Positions 6,657 through 7,013 of a stretch of 7,013 bases of DNA are shown here, piece by piece. The position numbers were made by a program, and so were the translations under genes. The notes under the pieces were generated by a model. That model was not told the DNA's origin. It was given only the letters and a program-made list of their open reading frames with translations, and did no database searches. Source of the DNA: Actinomycetota bacterium. Its GTDB lineage: Bacteria; Actinomycetota; Actinomycetes; Nanopelagicales; Nanopelagicaceae. Numbering within the stretch: the first letter of the stretch is position 1; each line of letters begins with the position of its first letter. Location of the stretch: the NCBI GenBank assembly GCA_009705185.1, contig WLCS01000046.1, positions 1 to 7,013 of the forward strand, read 5' to 3'.

Positions 6657-7013
6657 CTCGCCTGCTGCTTCATTTCGTGCAGATGCATAATCAGCATTTG
6701 TGCGAAGTGGTGTCTCACGCAAGAAGAGTGCAACAACGAAACCAATCGCAACTACTGGTGCGGCTACGAGGAAAACCATGTGGAATGAATTCACAAATGC
6801 CTCAAGTGCGCTGACTCTTCCTTCAGGAGAAAGTGCACCAATTGCAGCGGTGTTGTTCTGGATCAACTCTGCCTGTGCAGGATCAAATCCTGAGCTAAGC
6901 AGGTAATGTCCTAAACGGTTTGTAAGGATTGTTCCAAAAGCTGCGGTTCCGAAAACTGAACCCAGTGATCTAAAGAATGTGTTGGAGCTTGTTGCCACAC
7001 CCATGTCTTTGAA
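6645..7013 (-). CDS. DHA2/EmrB-type MFS transporter, C-terminal part (partial, runs off the right edge)
   Basis: The gene enters from beyond the window; 122 codons plus the TAA stop at 6647-6645 are visible. The frame is open to the edge (FKDMGVATSS...), so the in-frame ATG near 7004 is an internal methionine, not a start. The block GVATSSNTFFRSLG (visible residues 5-18) is the conserved stretch before the penultimate helix of 14-helix DHA2 drug transporters. A helix follows at about 16-34, then a hydrophilic loop of about 40 residues. A final helix (79-98, MVFLVAAPVV...) ends with the typical LRETPLR motif and a short polar tail. Relatives export drugs, dyes or metabolites by proton antiport. 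The substrate is unknown. It sits 15 bases upstream of a second MFS gene on the same strand, so the two are probably cotranscribed. The family call is strong despite truncation. Confidence 0.88.
   Translation of the reverse strand, partial: FKDMGVATSSNTFFRSLGSVFGTAAFGTILTNRLGHYLLSSGFDPAQAELIQNNTAAIGALSPEGRVSALEAFVNSFHMVFLVAAPVVAIGFVVALFLRETPLRTNADYASARNEAAGEALG

Noticed and set aside
7002..7004. ATG at 7004 (minus strand) as the start of a small 119-residue protein
   Set aside because: The frame stays open to the window edge and the sequence is the conserved C-terminal part of a 14-helix transporter, so this is an internal methionine.
1..7013. Search for CRISPR repeats, insertion sequences, tRNA/rRNA, phage or defence genes, or a novel system
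   Set aside because: No repeated spacer pattern, terminal inverted repeats, transposase or nuclease motifs, or structured RNA were recognised; nearly all sequence is taken up by known metabolic and transport families.

Overview
The window reads as an ordinary, compact stretch of actinobacterial chromosome with fairly low GC (roughly mid-40s percent by eye). The Bax inhibitor-1 protein begins MRSSNPVL and has the architecture I associate with Actinobacteria. Combined with low GC, short intergenic gaps and sugar-uptake genes, this would fit a streamlined aquatic lineage such as the freshwater acI group (Nanopelagicales, 'Candidatus Planktophila'-like). The lineage is an inference, not something the sequence proves.

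Left part, plus strand (1-4576): a sugar uptake and catabolism operon. It starts with the last 46 codons of a ChvE-type periplasmic/lipoprotein sugar-binding protein. A strong intergenic hairpin (151-200) follows, then a two-domain sugar ABC ATPase (mmsA/gguA type, 262-1803), the cognate permease (mmsB/gguB type, 1796-3043, overlapping the ATPase gene by 8 bases) and L-arabinose isomerase (araA, 3089-4576). The likely scheme is that the binding protein captures a monosaccharide, the ATPase/permease imports it, and AraA converts L-arabinose to L-ribulose. The transporter family can have broad specificity, so arabinose as substrate rests on the adjacency of araA. No araB or araD is visible.

Middle, plus strand (4577-5403): a 95-base gap with a small hairpin, then a seven-helix Bax inhibitor-1/YccA family membrane protein (4672-5403). 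A strong rho-independent terminator at 5417-5457 ends this gene.

Right part, minus strand (5415-7013): two consecutive major facilitator superfamily genes, transcribed right to left and convergent with the plus-strand genes. The first is the C-terminal 122 residues of a DHA2/EmrB-type transporter that enters from beyond the right edge. The second is a complete 404-residue 12-helix DHA1-type transporter. A 7-bp hairpin spans the upstream stop codon and the putative ribosome binding site of the downstream gene, which appears to start at TTG; this suggests translational coupling.

No RNA genes, CRISPR arrays, insertion sequences or phage/defence genes were seen, and I found no evidence of a novel biological system. 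The points most worth checking are regulatory: the hairpin after the binding-protein gene, the coupling hairpin with a TTG start, and the terminator embedded in the 3' end of the opposing gene.
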